From: Aptenodytes patagonicus | Lineage: Eukaryota > Chordata > Aves > Sphenisciformes > Spheniscidae | NCBI RefSeq assembly: GCF_965638725.1 | Contig: NC_134962.1 | Coordinates: 441,501-505,500, forward strand | Length of the DNA stretch: 64,000 nucleotides | Direction of reading: 5' to 3' | Shown: one piece after another, positions 63,817 through 64,000 of the stretch | Position numbering within the stretch: the stretch's first letter is position 1 | Layout: each line of letters begins with the position of its first letter | Notes under the pieces: model-generated | Seen by the model: the letters and a program-made list of their open reading frames with translations, nothing else | Databases searched by the model: none | Told to the model about the DNA's origin: nothing | Position numbers and translations under genes: made by a program

Positions 63817-64000
63817 CTGCAGGGACAGCAGAGGAGCTGGAGATCAGAGGAGACCCCCCTCCTGGCTCAGTGAGGCAGAGGGCTGCTGGCCTCGCCGGTG
63901 GCAGCACCCGTGGATGCCCAGCCTGCCCCAGGGCTGCGCTGGGGGGATGGCATTCCTGCTCTGCTCGACAGCAGACTTGAGAGGAGGGTGTGTTGGGCAG
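63817..64000 (-). other. CTSA: CTSA intron (partial)
   Basis: The sequence upstream of the leftmost visible CTSA exon boundary reads as intron to the window edge. It starts from a good acceptor (TGTCCCTGCAG). No further exon is seen. Confidence 0.6.

Overview
The window looks like a gene-rich, GC-rich segment of a neognath bird genome, probably a microchromosome and probably the counterpart of chicken chromosome 20. The evidence is compact vertebrate introns, CpG-island promoters, proteins close to vertebrate orthologues, and one avian solo LTR. The gene order matches human 20q13.12 read in the opposite direction. I cannot name the species.

Layout: SLC12A5 first coding exon (-, 1.45-1.56 kb, rest off the left edge); MMP9 (-, 3.16-7.22 kb, 13 coding exons, 689 aa); an 11 kb spacer between divergent promoters; ZNF335 (+, 19.46-28.75 kb, 27 coding exons, 1387 aa); an Iroquois-like homeobox gene (+, 31.89-32.92 kb, 234 aa); an RNF182-like RING/membrane E3 ligase (-, 34.61-35.33 kb, 240 aa); PCIF1 (-, 40.05-49.25 kb, 15 coding exons, 711 aa, promoter near 52.5 kb); PLTP (+, 56.16-59.68 kb, 502 aa); CTSA (-, 60.90 kb to beyond the right edge, 11 coding exons visible). 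All exon chains were assembled by eye from splice sites and reading phase, and each complete chain closes in frame.

The most unusual part is 29.4-40.3 kb. From my recollection of the human map, ZNF335 and PCIF1 are adjacent and convergent in mammals with no gene between them. Here the junction holds two extra genes (Iroquois-like and RNF182-like) and a second copy of the PCIF1 terminal exon and 3'UTR. That copy lies directly downstream of the RNF182-like stop codon and shares a roughly 400 bp core with the PCIF1 3'UTR in which I see no difference.

The genes do not form one pathway. MMP9 is a secreted matrix protease, SLC12A5 a neuronal K-Cl cotransporter, ZNF335 a nuclear zinc-finger regulator, PCIF1 the mRNA cap-adenosine N6-methyltransferase, PLTP a plasma lipid-transfer protein and CTSA a lysosomal carboxypeptidase. 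Their arrangement is conserved synteny. Spacers hold simple repeats, promoter motifs and no further gene that I can support.
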